A stretch of DNA of 64,000 nucleotides from Nematopogon swammerdamellus (taxonomy: Eukaryota > Arthropoda > Insecta > Lepidoptera > Adelidae): assembly GCA_946902875.1 (NCBI GenBank), contig OX336340.1:9529566-9593565 (forward strand). Reading direction: 5' to 3'. The notes under the pieces are model-generated. The model saw nothing but the letters and a program-made list of their open reading frames with translations, did no database searches and was not told the DNA's origin. Position 1 is the first letter of the stretch; the number at the start of each line of letters is the position of its first letter. This document shows, in pieces, positions 41,481 to 51,357 of this stretch. A program made the position numbers and the translations under genes.

Positions 41481-42927
41481 AACGCGGCGGGGCGGCGCCG
41501 CGACGACGCCTTCTCATCGGGTCCTCGTTTAGAGGAAAACAATTTGCTTTATGTAGGGCGCGCACAAACTCGACCCAAGCGAGTTATGAAGACTGTACGA
41601 GTAACTATTAGCTGCTACCTTATCATTTGGCAAAGCTTCAACATTAATATCTGGAGGAGGTAATGGAATGTCTGTTTCGTGCGCTGAACGTTTAAACATA
41701 TTGTTGTTTATGATCTCAGTTTACTGTCCGTCGGATTGACTAAATGCTAAATGTTTAATATTAAAATATGACGAATCCGAATGCAGTGTACTTATGGATT
41801 ATGATTTGATTAATAAATAAAGAATAAATGAAAATAGAACATTACATTTCATTCTACCACTTGTATCATCAACATGGTCCTAAAATTTGGTCATCTTTTA
41901 TATGCATACATTTATAACATCACGCCTGTTAACCAATGGGGTAGGTTCTCGGAACGGATCTCCACGTGCCAGGATCCTGACACACCTCTGTCGCCTCCTC
42001 CACTTTCACAATACTTGTACGGCTACCTACTGGGCTACGTACTTGCCCCTTTTTGAGCACATGCCCGATCTGGTCTAGGTATGTGCGTCTAGCTAGGTAG
42101 GACGACTCATCCCGACTCTTCCACTCACACTCGCTCCATAAATAGTCTCTTATCCGCAATTCTTCCAACATCACCGAACCAGCGAAGCATTCCTTTCTCA
42201 ATCCTTGTCACTATATCTTCTTTCAGGCATCAACGCTCCCACTACACTGTTTCAACAAAACTACTACACTATCTTTCAACATATACTACTCCTCAATGCA
42301 TGCATCGAATTGCTTCGTCTGCCACGCCCAACTTTCACTCCCGTAGGTAAATCAGTGGTAGGGGCGAGCACCAACCGGCACTCCACTATGGGCAGCCGAA
42401 CGTGCTGTCTGTGCAAAGAAGCCTTTGCACAGACTTCTTTGCTTGTGCAGGTTTTAGGTTCATATCTCAAAACGGAACCTAATGGTGCGACTCATGGGTC
42501 CTTCCGTCCGACTGTATGTATGTCTGTCATATCATAACTTCTAAATGGCTGGTTCAGATCACGTTATATTTTGGCGTCAAATTAGATAATCATACTTTGC
42601 ATAAAATCTAGAAAATAGAAAATCGTCAAAATTTAATTGCGAATGTGGCATTGAGAAAATAAAAATATGTTTTTATGTGAAAAGTGGCACATCGTTGGAA
42701 CCGGGTCGGCTTGTAGATTACCAAAACTTCTGTAAGTAAATTTTTAATTAAATCTTAAAGGTAAAGTTTGTGAAAAACATGCAAACATAGAGCGCTAAAG
42801 TTTTTTTCTTTACTTTAACCTCCCACCTGCATTTCCGAGAGTATTTCTAAAAAAATCACCGCATGGATAATTTATTGAAGATTACAGGAAAACTACTATA
42901 GCGGTTTCAATATATAAAAGTAGATAG
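41481..42927. other. Intergenic or upstream intron, mixed repeats
   Basis: No gene. A short hairpin GTGCAAAGAAGCCTTTGCAC (42411-42430) lies beside repeat-like text (GTTTTAGGTTCATATCTCAAA to ATGTATGTCTGTCATATC, 42450-42533). The rest is AT-rich. Confidence 0.45.
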
Positions 42928-43053
42928 ATATATATATAATTTTATTCTTCCGGATTTTTTCGGAGTCGTCGGCGATTGTACTCGCCGGTCTGCCACCCGT
43001 CCTCGCTCGAGTGCCTCCCAAGATAGAAGACGGGCCCACCGATCAGTCTTAAG

Positions 43054-45783
43054 TTACATAATATTATTGTCTTCACTGTCCGGAGGTAGATTTCCACTCA
43101 GAAATTTGGTCATTATTTTTGTGGTTTCAATTGCAGCCTGTTGTTGGAGTATTTCTAATTTTATACCAGCGTCTAAATTTTTTATGTGTTTCTCTGTTGA
43201 TTTATTTATAATTCCTGTAGTGCCTATAACTATTGGGACGATTTCGACTCTTGTATTCCACAATCTTTGGACCTCAATTTTTAGTGCGTAGTATTTAGTA
43301 AGTTTTTCATTTTCCTTCCTAGTGAGGTTATAGTCGGATGGCACTGTGACATCGATAAGGTAAGTTCTGTTTTTATTTTTGTCTACATATATGAGGTCTG
43401 GTCGGTTGTTAGGTAACGCATAATCAGTGGTGACAGCAATTTCCCATATTAGTTTAAATTCTTCATTTTCCACCACATGTGGTTCATTTAACGGGCATTT
43501 CCACCAAAATTTTGTTGTTTCGGACTTGTGTTTCTTAAGTAAATTCCAATAAACGTATTTGACTAATTGATTATGTCTCTTTAGATATAGTGGCTGTACT
43601 AATATTTTACATCCTGAGATGATATGCCTGACTGTTTCATCCTTTTCGTGACATAATCGGCATCGTCCATCTGTATCAAGTTTTAAAATATCACGTTCAA
43701 ACTGTTTTGTTCTGACCGATTGTTCTTGTATTACAAAAATTTTAGATTCCATTTGGGGAGTAGTAGGTTGTTTTTTTTGCCAAGAGAAAGATTTTTCAGT
43801 ATCCGTATTTGGGTGCATTAGTACCTCTCTCACAATTTGACCATGTAGTGGCTTTTCTTTCCAATTTTCTTTGGATTGTTCAGTCTGTTTTTTGTGGATT
43901 AAGATTTCATCTTCCGTGGGTTGTTCGATATTAAGTTTTTGTCTAAATTTTTTACCTTGTGATATTATGCTATATAGGCCTTTTTCCTTATCATGATCAA
44001 CAATTACTTTTAGGACATTGTCATTTTTGTCATCTAGATATTTTTCCATTTTAATAGTTAATTTTATATATAGATTTTCTATGTTTAGTAGGCCTCTTCC
44101 TCCTTCATTGACTGGTAGATATAGTCTTTCTGTGTTAGATTTTTGTTGGTGCATGTTATATATGTTTAGGAGTTTCCTTGTTTTTCTGTCAATTTTTTTA
44201 AAGTCATCCATAGTATAATTTATTACATTGAAAGTATATATAAGAACCGGTGTTGCGTATGTATTTATGGCCTTTATAATATTTCTTGAGTTTAATGTAG
44301 ATTGAATGATTTTTCTTACTCTTCTTATGTATTCATTTTTCTTTTCTTCTATTATTTGTTTGTGGTTGATTTCCCCATTTTCATCAATGCCAAGATATTT
44401 GTATTTTTTGTTATTTAAGGCTTCGAATTTGTTTCCATCAAGCAGTATATGGTCTTCACCTTCAGCGTTTATTCTTTTACTACCTTTTATTTCTAGTACT
44501 TTACATTTTTCTAACCCAAATTCCATTCCAATTTGTTTGGAGTATATTTCTACGGTATCTATTAGATTTGATAGCTGATATTTATTTGCAGCGTATAGTT
44601 TTATATCATCCATGTAGAGGAGGTGATTAATTATTTGGCCACTTCTTAAAATATATCCGGTTTTTTCATATTCACTCAGTAATTTTGATAATGGATTAAG
44701 ACATAGACAAAATAGTAAAGGGGACAGAGAATCTCCTTGAAATATTCCTCGTTTTATAATTATTGGCTTTTTTGTAATTCTTGAGTCAGTGCTTATTGTA
44801 TTCATAATCACTTGCCATGTTTTCATAACTTTTGATATACAATTTGTAATTACGTTAGGGCATTTATATAGTTTGAGGATGAGAATAATCCATTCATGTG
44901 GTACCGAATCATATGCTTTTTTGTAATCTATCCACGCCATGTTTAGGTTTTTCTTGTATGTGTTTGTATCTTCTAAGATAGATTTATTGACAATTAAATG
45001 GTCTTTGCAACCTCTCGCGCCCCATTTACAACCTCTTTGGTAAGGAGTCATTATATCATTGGCATTACAATGTTTGTATATTTCTACATATAGGATATAT
45101 GTAAATAATTTGTAAGTGGTTGGTAAGCATGCGATCGGCCTCCAATTTTTTGGATCATTTGTATTCGGATTTTTTGGGATTAAAGTGACCACACCTGTTG
45201 TAAGCCACGGTTCTATCTGTTCTTCGTCATTAAGAATTTTGTTAAAGTAATGCAGTATGTATGGATGTGCACTGGTAAAATATTTGAGGTAATAGTTTTG
45301 TAATTTGTCTATTCCGGGGGTCTTCCAGTTTTTTAGATTTCTTATTGCATCTTTAAATGCTATATCATTTATTGCATTAAAATTGTTATTCTGGATTATT
45401 GGTATTTTATCTGCAATTGTTTGTATCATAATATTCATAATATTCGACTTATCAATGTCAACAGGCTGACTGTAAATGTTTGACCAAAATTCTTCTATTT
45501 CGTTCTTTGTTGGAATTTCTTTTGGAGTTATATTTTTTTCAAACATTTTCCTGTAGAATTTTCGTTCATTTTGTTTGAATAGCATGTTTTCTTTTTTTTT
45601 CTTATTTTCATTTTCATAGCGTTTGATTCTTCCCGCATACATTTTGATTTTTTGTTTTAGTAGTTCAATTATATTGTATAACATTATATCAGTTGTTATT
45701 CTCTTTTTCCAAACTGGGCCCTGATTACTATTGTTAAATGATTTTTCAAGTATTTTCTGTTTGTTTTCTTTGATAACTGTCAT
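43054..45783 (-). CDS. LINE ORF2: reverse transcriptase with restriction-like endonuclease
   Basis: 909 residues. The reverse transcriptase shows WRPIACL (about 214), AWIDYKKAYDSVPHEW (283-298), GIFQGDSLSPLLF (346-358) and the catalytic box YMDD (390-393; YADD/FADD in most LINEs). After a linker comes a CCHC knuckle (C708, C711, H720, C725), then a PD-(D/E)XK-type nuclease: RPDLIYVDK (794-802), YLIDVTVPSD (808-817), KLTKYYALK (827-835). An RT followed by CCHC and a restriction-like nuclease, with no APE domain, places it in the R2/R4 group; the NHLLYMDD(L/I)KLYA text fits R4/Dong. The frame is open upstream of the ATG and overlaps the end of ORF1, so reinitiation or frameshifting could make ORF2. 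Confidence 0.9.
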   Translation of the reverse strand: MTVIKENKQKILEKSFNNSNQGPVWKKRITTDIMLYNIIELLKQKIKMYAGRIKRYENENKKKKENMLFKQNERKFYRKMFEKNITPKEIPTKNEIEEFWSNIYSQPVDIDKSNIMNIMIQTIADKIPIIQNNNFNAINDIAFKDAIRNLKNWKTPGIDKLQNYYLKYFTSAHPYILHYFNKILNDEEQIEPWLTTGVVTLIPKNPNTNDPKNWRPIACLPTTYKLFTYILYVEIYKHCNANDIMTPYQRGCKWGARGCKDHLIVNKSILEDTNTYKKNLNMAWIDYKKAYDSVPHEWIILILKLYKCPNVITNCISKVMKTWQVIMNTISTDSRITKKPIIIKRGIFQGDSLSPLLFCLCLNPLSKLLSEYEKTGYILRSGQIINHLLYMDDIKLYAANKYQLSNLIDTVEIYSKQIGMEFGLEKCKVLEIKGSKRINAEGEDHILLDGNKFEALNNKKYKYLGIDENGEINHKQIIEEKKNEYIRRVRKIIQSTLNSRNIIKAINTYATPVLIYTFNVINYTMDDFKKIDRKTRKLLNIYNMHQQKSNTERLYLPVNEGGRGLLNIENLYIKLTIKMEKYLDDKNDNVLKVIVDHDKEKGLYSIISQGKKFRQKLNIEQPTEDEILIHKKQTEQSKENWKEKPLHGQIVREVLMHPNTDTEKSFSWQKKQPTTPQMESKIFVIQEQSVRTKQFERDILKLDTDGRCRLCHEKDETVRHIISGCKILVQPLYLKRHNQLVKYVYWNLLKKHKSETTKFWWKCPLNEPHVVENEEFKLIWEIAVTTDYALPNNRPDLIYVDKNKNRTYLIDVTVPSDYNLTRKENEKLTKYYALKIEVQRLWNTRVEIVPIVIGTTGIINKSTEKHIKNLDAGIKLEILQQQAAIETTKIMTKFLSGNLPPDSEDNNIM

Positions 45784-45811
45784 CGCTGCTGAGTAGAGGA
45801 TTATGTTTAAT

Positions 45812-47101
45812 TCATATGTTCATGTTAAATGTTAGTATATTTGGTAAATATGCATTTATTTCATTTACATTTTTTATGAATTGTTTGTTTATCATGCCTT
45901 TCGGCAAGTATTGTCTTTCATTTATATCAGTTTTCTTTATTTCTTCTATTGTACTTATTAAATTCTTTATTAAATGACTTCTGTCATTATATAAATTTGA
46001 CTCCGTATTATAATTGTTATTCATATTATAATTGGTTAAATCTGGTGTTAAGAATATATCGAAGGAGACATCTTCATTTATTTCTGTTATATTGCCTGTC
46101 CTATGTGCATTAGCAGCTGTATATTCGTTTACATATGTATGATCAGCATTCGGTTCTTTTCTTGAATTTATTAATTCTCTGGACAATATTGATTCTGCAA
46201 CTTCATTGTTGTTGAAGGTATCAGTGGATGTTGTACTGGGTACCTGTTCAGTGTGATTGTTAATCGATTCTGTTATTGGATTTATTAGTTCTCTATCATA
46301 GGTTATTTCACTCTCTTCATTGTAGGGGGAGTATAGTGAACCCAAATACCTCGTTGTTGCATTAGTATTATTAGAATTCGTACCTATTTCCTGGCATTCA
46401 GATTGGCTGAGGAACTCCATGATATTTTCAGTTGTGCAGGGTGCATTTTCAATATCATGTATGATTTGTTCTGGTAACATTTTGTAGATAATAATTTTTC
46501 TAGCTTGGTTGGATAAAGTATGGCCATTGTGTTTGGAGGTTTTAGGGTTATTTGGGTTTCTTTCTTGGAACAAATATTGTAATTTTTTTAAATATCCCCT
46601 TCCAGTTTCTCTTGCTTTAAAATAACAAAAAAGCAATTCCATCATTTCTTCGTTTGACCATTTTCTTCTAGAATCATCAATATTTTTTTGTAGCACATTA
46701 TTTCTGTCATGCATTATTGTCGAAATACAAGGGTCGACATTATTTCCAGCGTTGTTTTTTATTTCATTTAAGAGTTCTTTTGATATCATTTCGTTAGCTA
46801 TAATTCTTCTCGCTTGAGTCGATAACGTTGTCCCAGTGAATCTTTTACTCTTTTCGTTGTTTGCATTCCTTTCTACAAATAATTTTTCTAGACGTGCTAA
46901 GTATCCAGTTCCTTGTGATCTTGTTTTATAGTAACAGTACATAAGTTCGATCATTTCATCTTTTGACCATATTCGCCTTCGATCTTCAAGCATATTACAA
47001 TTAGGTCTATTATTCCCACATGTACCGGCAGCATTAGTTGGAATACTCCTTTGCTGCAAGGTATCATCGGTAGTCGTCAGTAGTTCAGTGTGCGAATTCA
47101 T
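45812..47101 (-). CDS. LINE ORF1: tandem Myb/SANT-like repeats
   Basis: 429 residues. Two related segments, about 41-115 and 145-220, share W-S-x-(D/E)-E-M-x-E-L-x-x-C-Y-(Y/F)-K, then G-x-G-Y-L-x-x-L, L-F-x-E-R-N, and T-L-S-x-Q-A-R-(R/K)-I-I. Similar W-rich, Myb-like modules occur in R4-type LINE proteins and are thought to bind DNA. Here the module is duplicated and sits in its own ORF upstream of ORF2. The remaining Asn/Thr-rich half has no recognised motif and no CCHC. The stop is 28 nt before the ORF2 ATG. Confidence 0.75.
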   Translation of the reverse strand: MNSHTELLTTTDDTLQQRSIPTNAAGTCGNNRPNCNMLEDRRRIWSKDEMIELMYCYYKTRSQGTGYLARLEKLFVERNANNEKSKRFTGTTLSTQARRIIANEMISKELLNEIKNNAGNNVDPCISTIMHDRNNVLQKNIDDSRRKWSNEEMMELLFCYFKARETGRGYLKKLQYLFQERNPNNPKTSKHNGHTLSNQARKIIIYKMLPEQIIHDIENAPCTTENIMEFLSQSECQEIGTNSNNTNATTRYLGSLYSPYNEESEITYDRELINPITESINNHTEQVPSTTSTDTFNNNEVAESILSRELINSRKEPNADHTYVNEYTAANAHRTGNITEINEDVSFDIFLTPDLTNYNMNNNYNTESNLYNDRSHLIKNLISTIEEIKKTDINERQYLPKGMINKQFIKNVNEINAYLPNILTFNMNI

Positions 47102-47180
47102 TTTTTATCTTTTCCAATCAATGGTAACTTATAATTTTAATTATGAAGAATAAAAGAAAAGCTTATCTGTGTTGTTGATG

Positions 47181-47292
47181 TATATATATATATATATATA
47201 TACATATAGGACGGGTGGCAGACCGGCGAGTACAAATGGTGTATCGCCGACGACTCCGGAAAATGCGGAAGGATAAAGTTATATATATATAT
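47181..47292 (+). repeat. Inverted copy of the LINE 3' tail between two TA runs
   Basis: TA run (47181-47202), then 47209-47276 starting GGACGGGTGGCAGACCGGCG and ending AAAATGCGGAAGGATAAA, then TA again (47281-47292). It is the reverse complement of 42942-43002 apart from a 10-base insertion and a few changes. The most likely reading is a severely 5'-truncated plus-strand insertion of the same LINE family into the same microsatellite. Confidence 0.85.
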
Positions 47293-50200
47293 AATTACTA
47301 ATAGTAAATCTGTAAGGGATAGTCATGGAGTAAGTTACTTTGTTTTATGATGAGATACTGAGTTTGTAGACTCTATTTATGAGACTAAAACTAAATTGAC
47401 GATTTTTAGAAATCTTTTCTGTATGTATGTATGTAAGTTCCTCCATAACTCTTAAACCTTCATCCGAGTTCTATGAAACTTAGTACAAGCACATTTAACT
47501 ATACGGGACACAGGATAGGCTAAATAAAATTTTGCCTATCCCAGTCCTAGGATCCCGTACCGGATACGGAACCCTAAATAAAGAGAGAAGCACAGCACGG
47601 GAGGGGAAATAATTTATCCGTAGTAGCAGTAGTAGGTACCTAGTTATTGAATCTTGATGCCTGAGCGTGAGTCCAACTCGCACTTACAGCGTTTAACTAC
47701 AGCTGTCGTTTCTAATTTCTAAGAGCAAGTATACTAATCACTTTTCTGCACAATTATGAAATCGTAGCTTTTGCTTAAATAATTGTGCCCGTCGCGTCGG
47801 TGGTGTCGACCTCGGGTCTACCTGAATAACATTATTACTGAACTGCACGGGAAGAATGGGAGGAGTAGGTATAACAGAGTTTAACAACTCCTGATCGTCC
47901 AGCAGATGTATCACGTGTCGTGACACGACGAGCCGATGACGCCCAGAGCAAAAACTGACGGAGCGTTTAATCGTTCCATCAAGCAGCGTCCATTAGCAAC
48001 AGCATGAGTGAACAACTGTTTGCTTGCACTGAACATCAAAGATGCTTTGTTTTCAAAGCGGCAACGAGCCCGAATTCCCGAATACTTTCGATAGCAACAC
48101 CACTAACTACCTATTTATTTTTACGCCAACCGGTAATTTCGACTTCGGCCTCAAGGTCTGGGATAGCAATTTATAACTATTTAGAAATATTCTTAGGCTG
48201 GTAAATGGTCTACTTACTTGGTGTTACTACTTATCATAAAAACAAACTTGAGTGTTTTTAAACTCGGCGATTTATTTATAAAAACGTTTCACGTAATCCT
48301 TACGAAAACATACAGGAAACTGGTATATACAATATTTTAATGTAAACCCATATTTACAGGTGAGCACAATATTCAAAAAGTATGTACCTACTAAAACTAG
48401 ACCAGTAACATCTAATTAAACACAGAAAATAAAAAAAAATCAACAAAAGGATATTTCGGTAGATTAATTCCTTGCTGTAATTTTTTTTATATTTCCGGTT
48501 AACGGTTAGCACCTCTATCTATGACAGTACCTACGCGTGTAAATAAATGTTCGGCACTAAACTAAACTTTAAAGTACTGCAGCTTTCCAAGCGTACAAAA
48601 TAGCGTGCGTGCGAGGGATGCAAGTAGCTAGAACGTTCCGTCCACTCGGTGACTCGTTCCATATTACATTTTCATAACCCGCCACTGTGATTCTGTGACT
48701 GTGCCGCTTTATCAACACGACACCGATGACTGTCGATCTAAAATAGATTTGTTTGGTAGCGCAGTTATGGAGTGTGGCGTGCCCGTTCCTATGTAATGCC
48801 TCTATTTGCGGAGCTGTGACGTGGACTGCAGCGAGGGAGAGCTGAACTGAAATACGTCCGCAGGAAGCGGGGAAATGGCAGATGTTCACGGAGCGGAGTA
48901 GGGGAGGAGTACCGGGAGAGTACGAGAGAAAGAGAGGACGGCAGCGGCGGCGGGTGAACGAGAGCAACAGACCGCGTGTTGTGCCGCGCGCAATGGACCT
49001 ACGTCCAAAATATCTTCCAACGGATATTGATGTAGGAACTCTTCCTTCTTGAAGTTGAGAATCCGCGATTTGCGCGTCAGGATGGCGCAGGCTCTACTGT
49101 ACTGGCGTGTCAGTTAATAATAACCGCGGGAGAAGTAAAGTTGTTGAAGCGGCGCGGGCGGTGTTGTTACGGCTGTAGTCGGGTAGGTAAGTGTGGCCCT
49201 GAATACGATGGACGCGCGCCAGCTCAGCTAGGCCTATTTGGGACGAGCTTTATAATAATAATAATAACGTAACGATTGACGTATGACAAGTATCTAGATA
49301 GCTGGCTGGCACAGGTGCGGGTGATGTGATGAATGGATGCGTTCGTATCATTTTATACAATGTCGCAACAATCTACTACATTTGAAACTGTTGGACCCGA
49401 ACAGATAGTTTGGTCGATCGAAACTAAAACAACTGTTAAAAAAAAACATTGCACCGACTTCAAAAAACAACTAGTTCTGTGTAGAATTGGGCGTAACCGA
49501 CGACGTGTTTTTCCAGTGATTGGTACACACTTAACAGTCCATATCTTTAAAGCTACTGAACTGAATTTGAGGAAACTTGCACTGTTCCCTAAGTAAATGT
49601 AAGCCAATAAAAAAAGAATGGTCAGTGTCGTGGGACACCCGACTGAAGCGAAGCTTCTTACGCTTTTTATTTTATTTAGATCGGGATAGCGCCATCTATG
49701 CGTTATTCCTTTCAACGTATACAATGGTTCTACTTCAAAACACTTTCATAGATGGCGCTCAGGCCAGCGCGTTACAACTTCCGTTTGTACTTTCGTGACG
49801 TTTCACCTTTTCTGAGTTAGTTGCGCGCGCATCCCAAAAAAGCTTAACTTCAAAAAATTTAAAATGGAATTTTGAAGCGAATTGCCACATTTTGACAAGC
49901 TCTATTACATACATACTCAAAGTGTGTAATAATTATTTCATCAGAAAGCATAGGTATACATACATAATATGCTGTTACAACTCTATACGGACTCACATAA
50001 TTAAGTATTCCATCAATAATATCATTAATGAGCTAGTGTTTGTTCATATTGAAAGGTGTTCGTTTTATATTCACGTTCCCGTGAGGTCCGACCTAGTTTT
50101 ACAAAGAATAAAAAAATATATAGCATGGAATAGAACTATCATAAGAATAGTTTGGTCTCCGTAATAATAATTCCCAATAAAGTTACGGCAGAGTTTTTTT

Positions 50201-50670
50201 TAATTTAATTAAACTTATTTTTTTTATGTTTTATTCAAATCGTATGTGTTCTATCTAAGCATAATGTTTTTTTATAGAACTGACATGGTTGCCTATACCA
50301 CCTACAACATCCGTAATGTCATTTCATAACACCTTGGTGAACTAAGTGTCATATTCCAAATTAATTACAGATTTATAAACCTAAACATTTAATTCCCCCT
50401 TTCAATAAAAATAAATTAAAGTATGGGAAATATTGTATAATTATCAGATTTTTTATGCAAAAAGAAAGGGCTGGTTAAGCGTTGGCTATAGCCATGCTGA
50501 AATGTAGAAACATAATAATTAATTTGAACAAAAAAGGTATAGCAATTAATTAAATCTTCTTTTAGGGTTCCTTATCCGGTACGGGACCCTATTATTTATA
50601 GAAAGCGCGACATGTCCCGCCGAGTCACCCGTAAGGAGTAGGGAGTCTATGGACATGCGGTCGAATGCGG
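47293..50670. other. Intergenic; repeat scraps and GC-rich patches
   Basis: No supported gene. Repeat text at 47410-47690 includes CCCGTACCGGATACGGAACC. GC-richer patches at 48590-48970 and 49050-49240 carry minus-strand ORFs without domains. There is an (AAT)n at 49251-49265 and CACCGACTTCAAAAAA-type moth repeat text at 49452. A SINE 3' scrap (50278-50345, GACATGGTTGCCTATACCACC) precedes the full copy. Confidence 0.45.
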
Positions 50671-51043
50671 TTTATGGAAACAGACACGGTTGGCTATGGC
50701 TACATCGCCTACTACATCCGTGATGTCAGCCCATAACATCTTGGTGAACTATGTCCCAAGTCAGTGCTTCCTTCGGTCGTGCCGGCTACACTGAGATGGA
50801 CGGAAAACACGAACTACATATTTAAATTGCCCTTTCATTCAGTGCGGTGGTACCAACCCGGGCGGGTTAAACCTTACCACCTAGTAAGGTAAGAAGCGAA
50901 GGTACCTACAGTTTTACGTGGAATCCGAACAACGGTCACCCTCCAACGGTCGAGCGGTCACCCATCCATCTACTGAACCCGCCCAGGTGTGCTTATCGAC
51001 TGACAGTCGACCGACGGGCACCACTGAGCTACCCAGGCTGGGT
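50671..51043 (-). repeat. Near full-length SINE with A box, 5S-like block and B box
   Basis: On the minus strand: head AGCCTGGGTAGCTCAGTGGT (A box, complement of 51020-51031), 5S-like block (about 50997-50949, with ATGGATGGGTGACCGCTCG), B box (50932-50920), the body with CCTACCACCTAGTAAGG-type and GTGTAGCCGGCACGACCGAA blocks, and the 3' end GACATCACGGATGTAGTAGG to AACCGTGTCTG. About 373 bp. It is the best copy for reading the family's structure. Confidence 0.82.
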
Positions 51044-51180
51044 TGCGAATGCCATGCCGACCTGATAGGTGTCCGTTAATTGACTGTACTTGGGGGGAAA
51101 TATGTGGGCAGGGAGAGCTTTCCAGAATTTTCATTTGTGCTGTTATGTGAAACAACTCAATTTCATGCCCTGGATATATA

Positions 51181-51357
51181 CAGGGTGTTTCAGGATAGGC
51201 TTGAGAAACTTCAGGAATAGAAAGTACTCATTATTAAAAGAAAAAAATCCTTATCACTCAAATAGAAATTCCGTATTTTTTTTTAATACAAAAATTTAAA
51301 ATTGTAATAAAAACTCGAAAACCCTGAAGTTACGAAACCGTACCCCGAAACACCCAG
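51181..51357. mobile_element. Mariner-type MITE, TA-flanked
   Basis: 177 bp with ends CAGGGTGTTTCAGGAT and ACCCCGAAACACCCAG, and an inner pair AGAAACTTCAGG / CCTGAAGTTACG. TA on both sides (51179-51180, 51358-51359). Its ends resemble those of the 10290-11922 mariner element (CAGGGTGTCCCAG) but are not the same. Confidence 0.8.

Larger units (their letters stand above)
42928..47178 (-). mobile_element. R4/Dong-type LINE with two intact ORFs in a TA microsatellite
   Basis: About 4.25 kb on the minus strand: short 5' UTR, ORF1 (47101-45812), ORF2 (45783-43054), and a 3' UTR ending in the block complementary to 42942-43002 (GGACGGGTGGCAGACCGG ... CCGGAAGAATAAAATTA) and then TATATA. Both borders are TA repeats (42928-42938 and 47181-47202), so a TA microsatellite seems to be the target. 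Dong elements of moths are known to use simple-repeat targets; that part is prior knowledge. No stop or frameshift breaks either ORF, so the insertion is probably young. Confidence 0.88.

Noticed and set aside
48569..48967. 132-codon minus-strand ORF
   Set aside because: No domain, mixed composition and no promoter or splice context; could be chance in a GC-richer patch.
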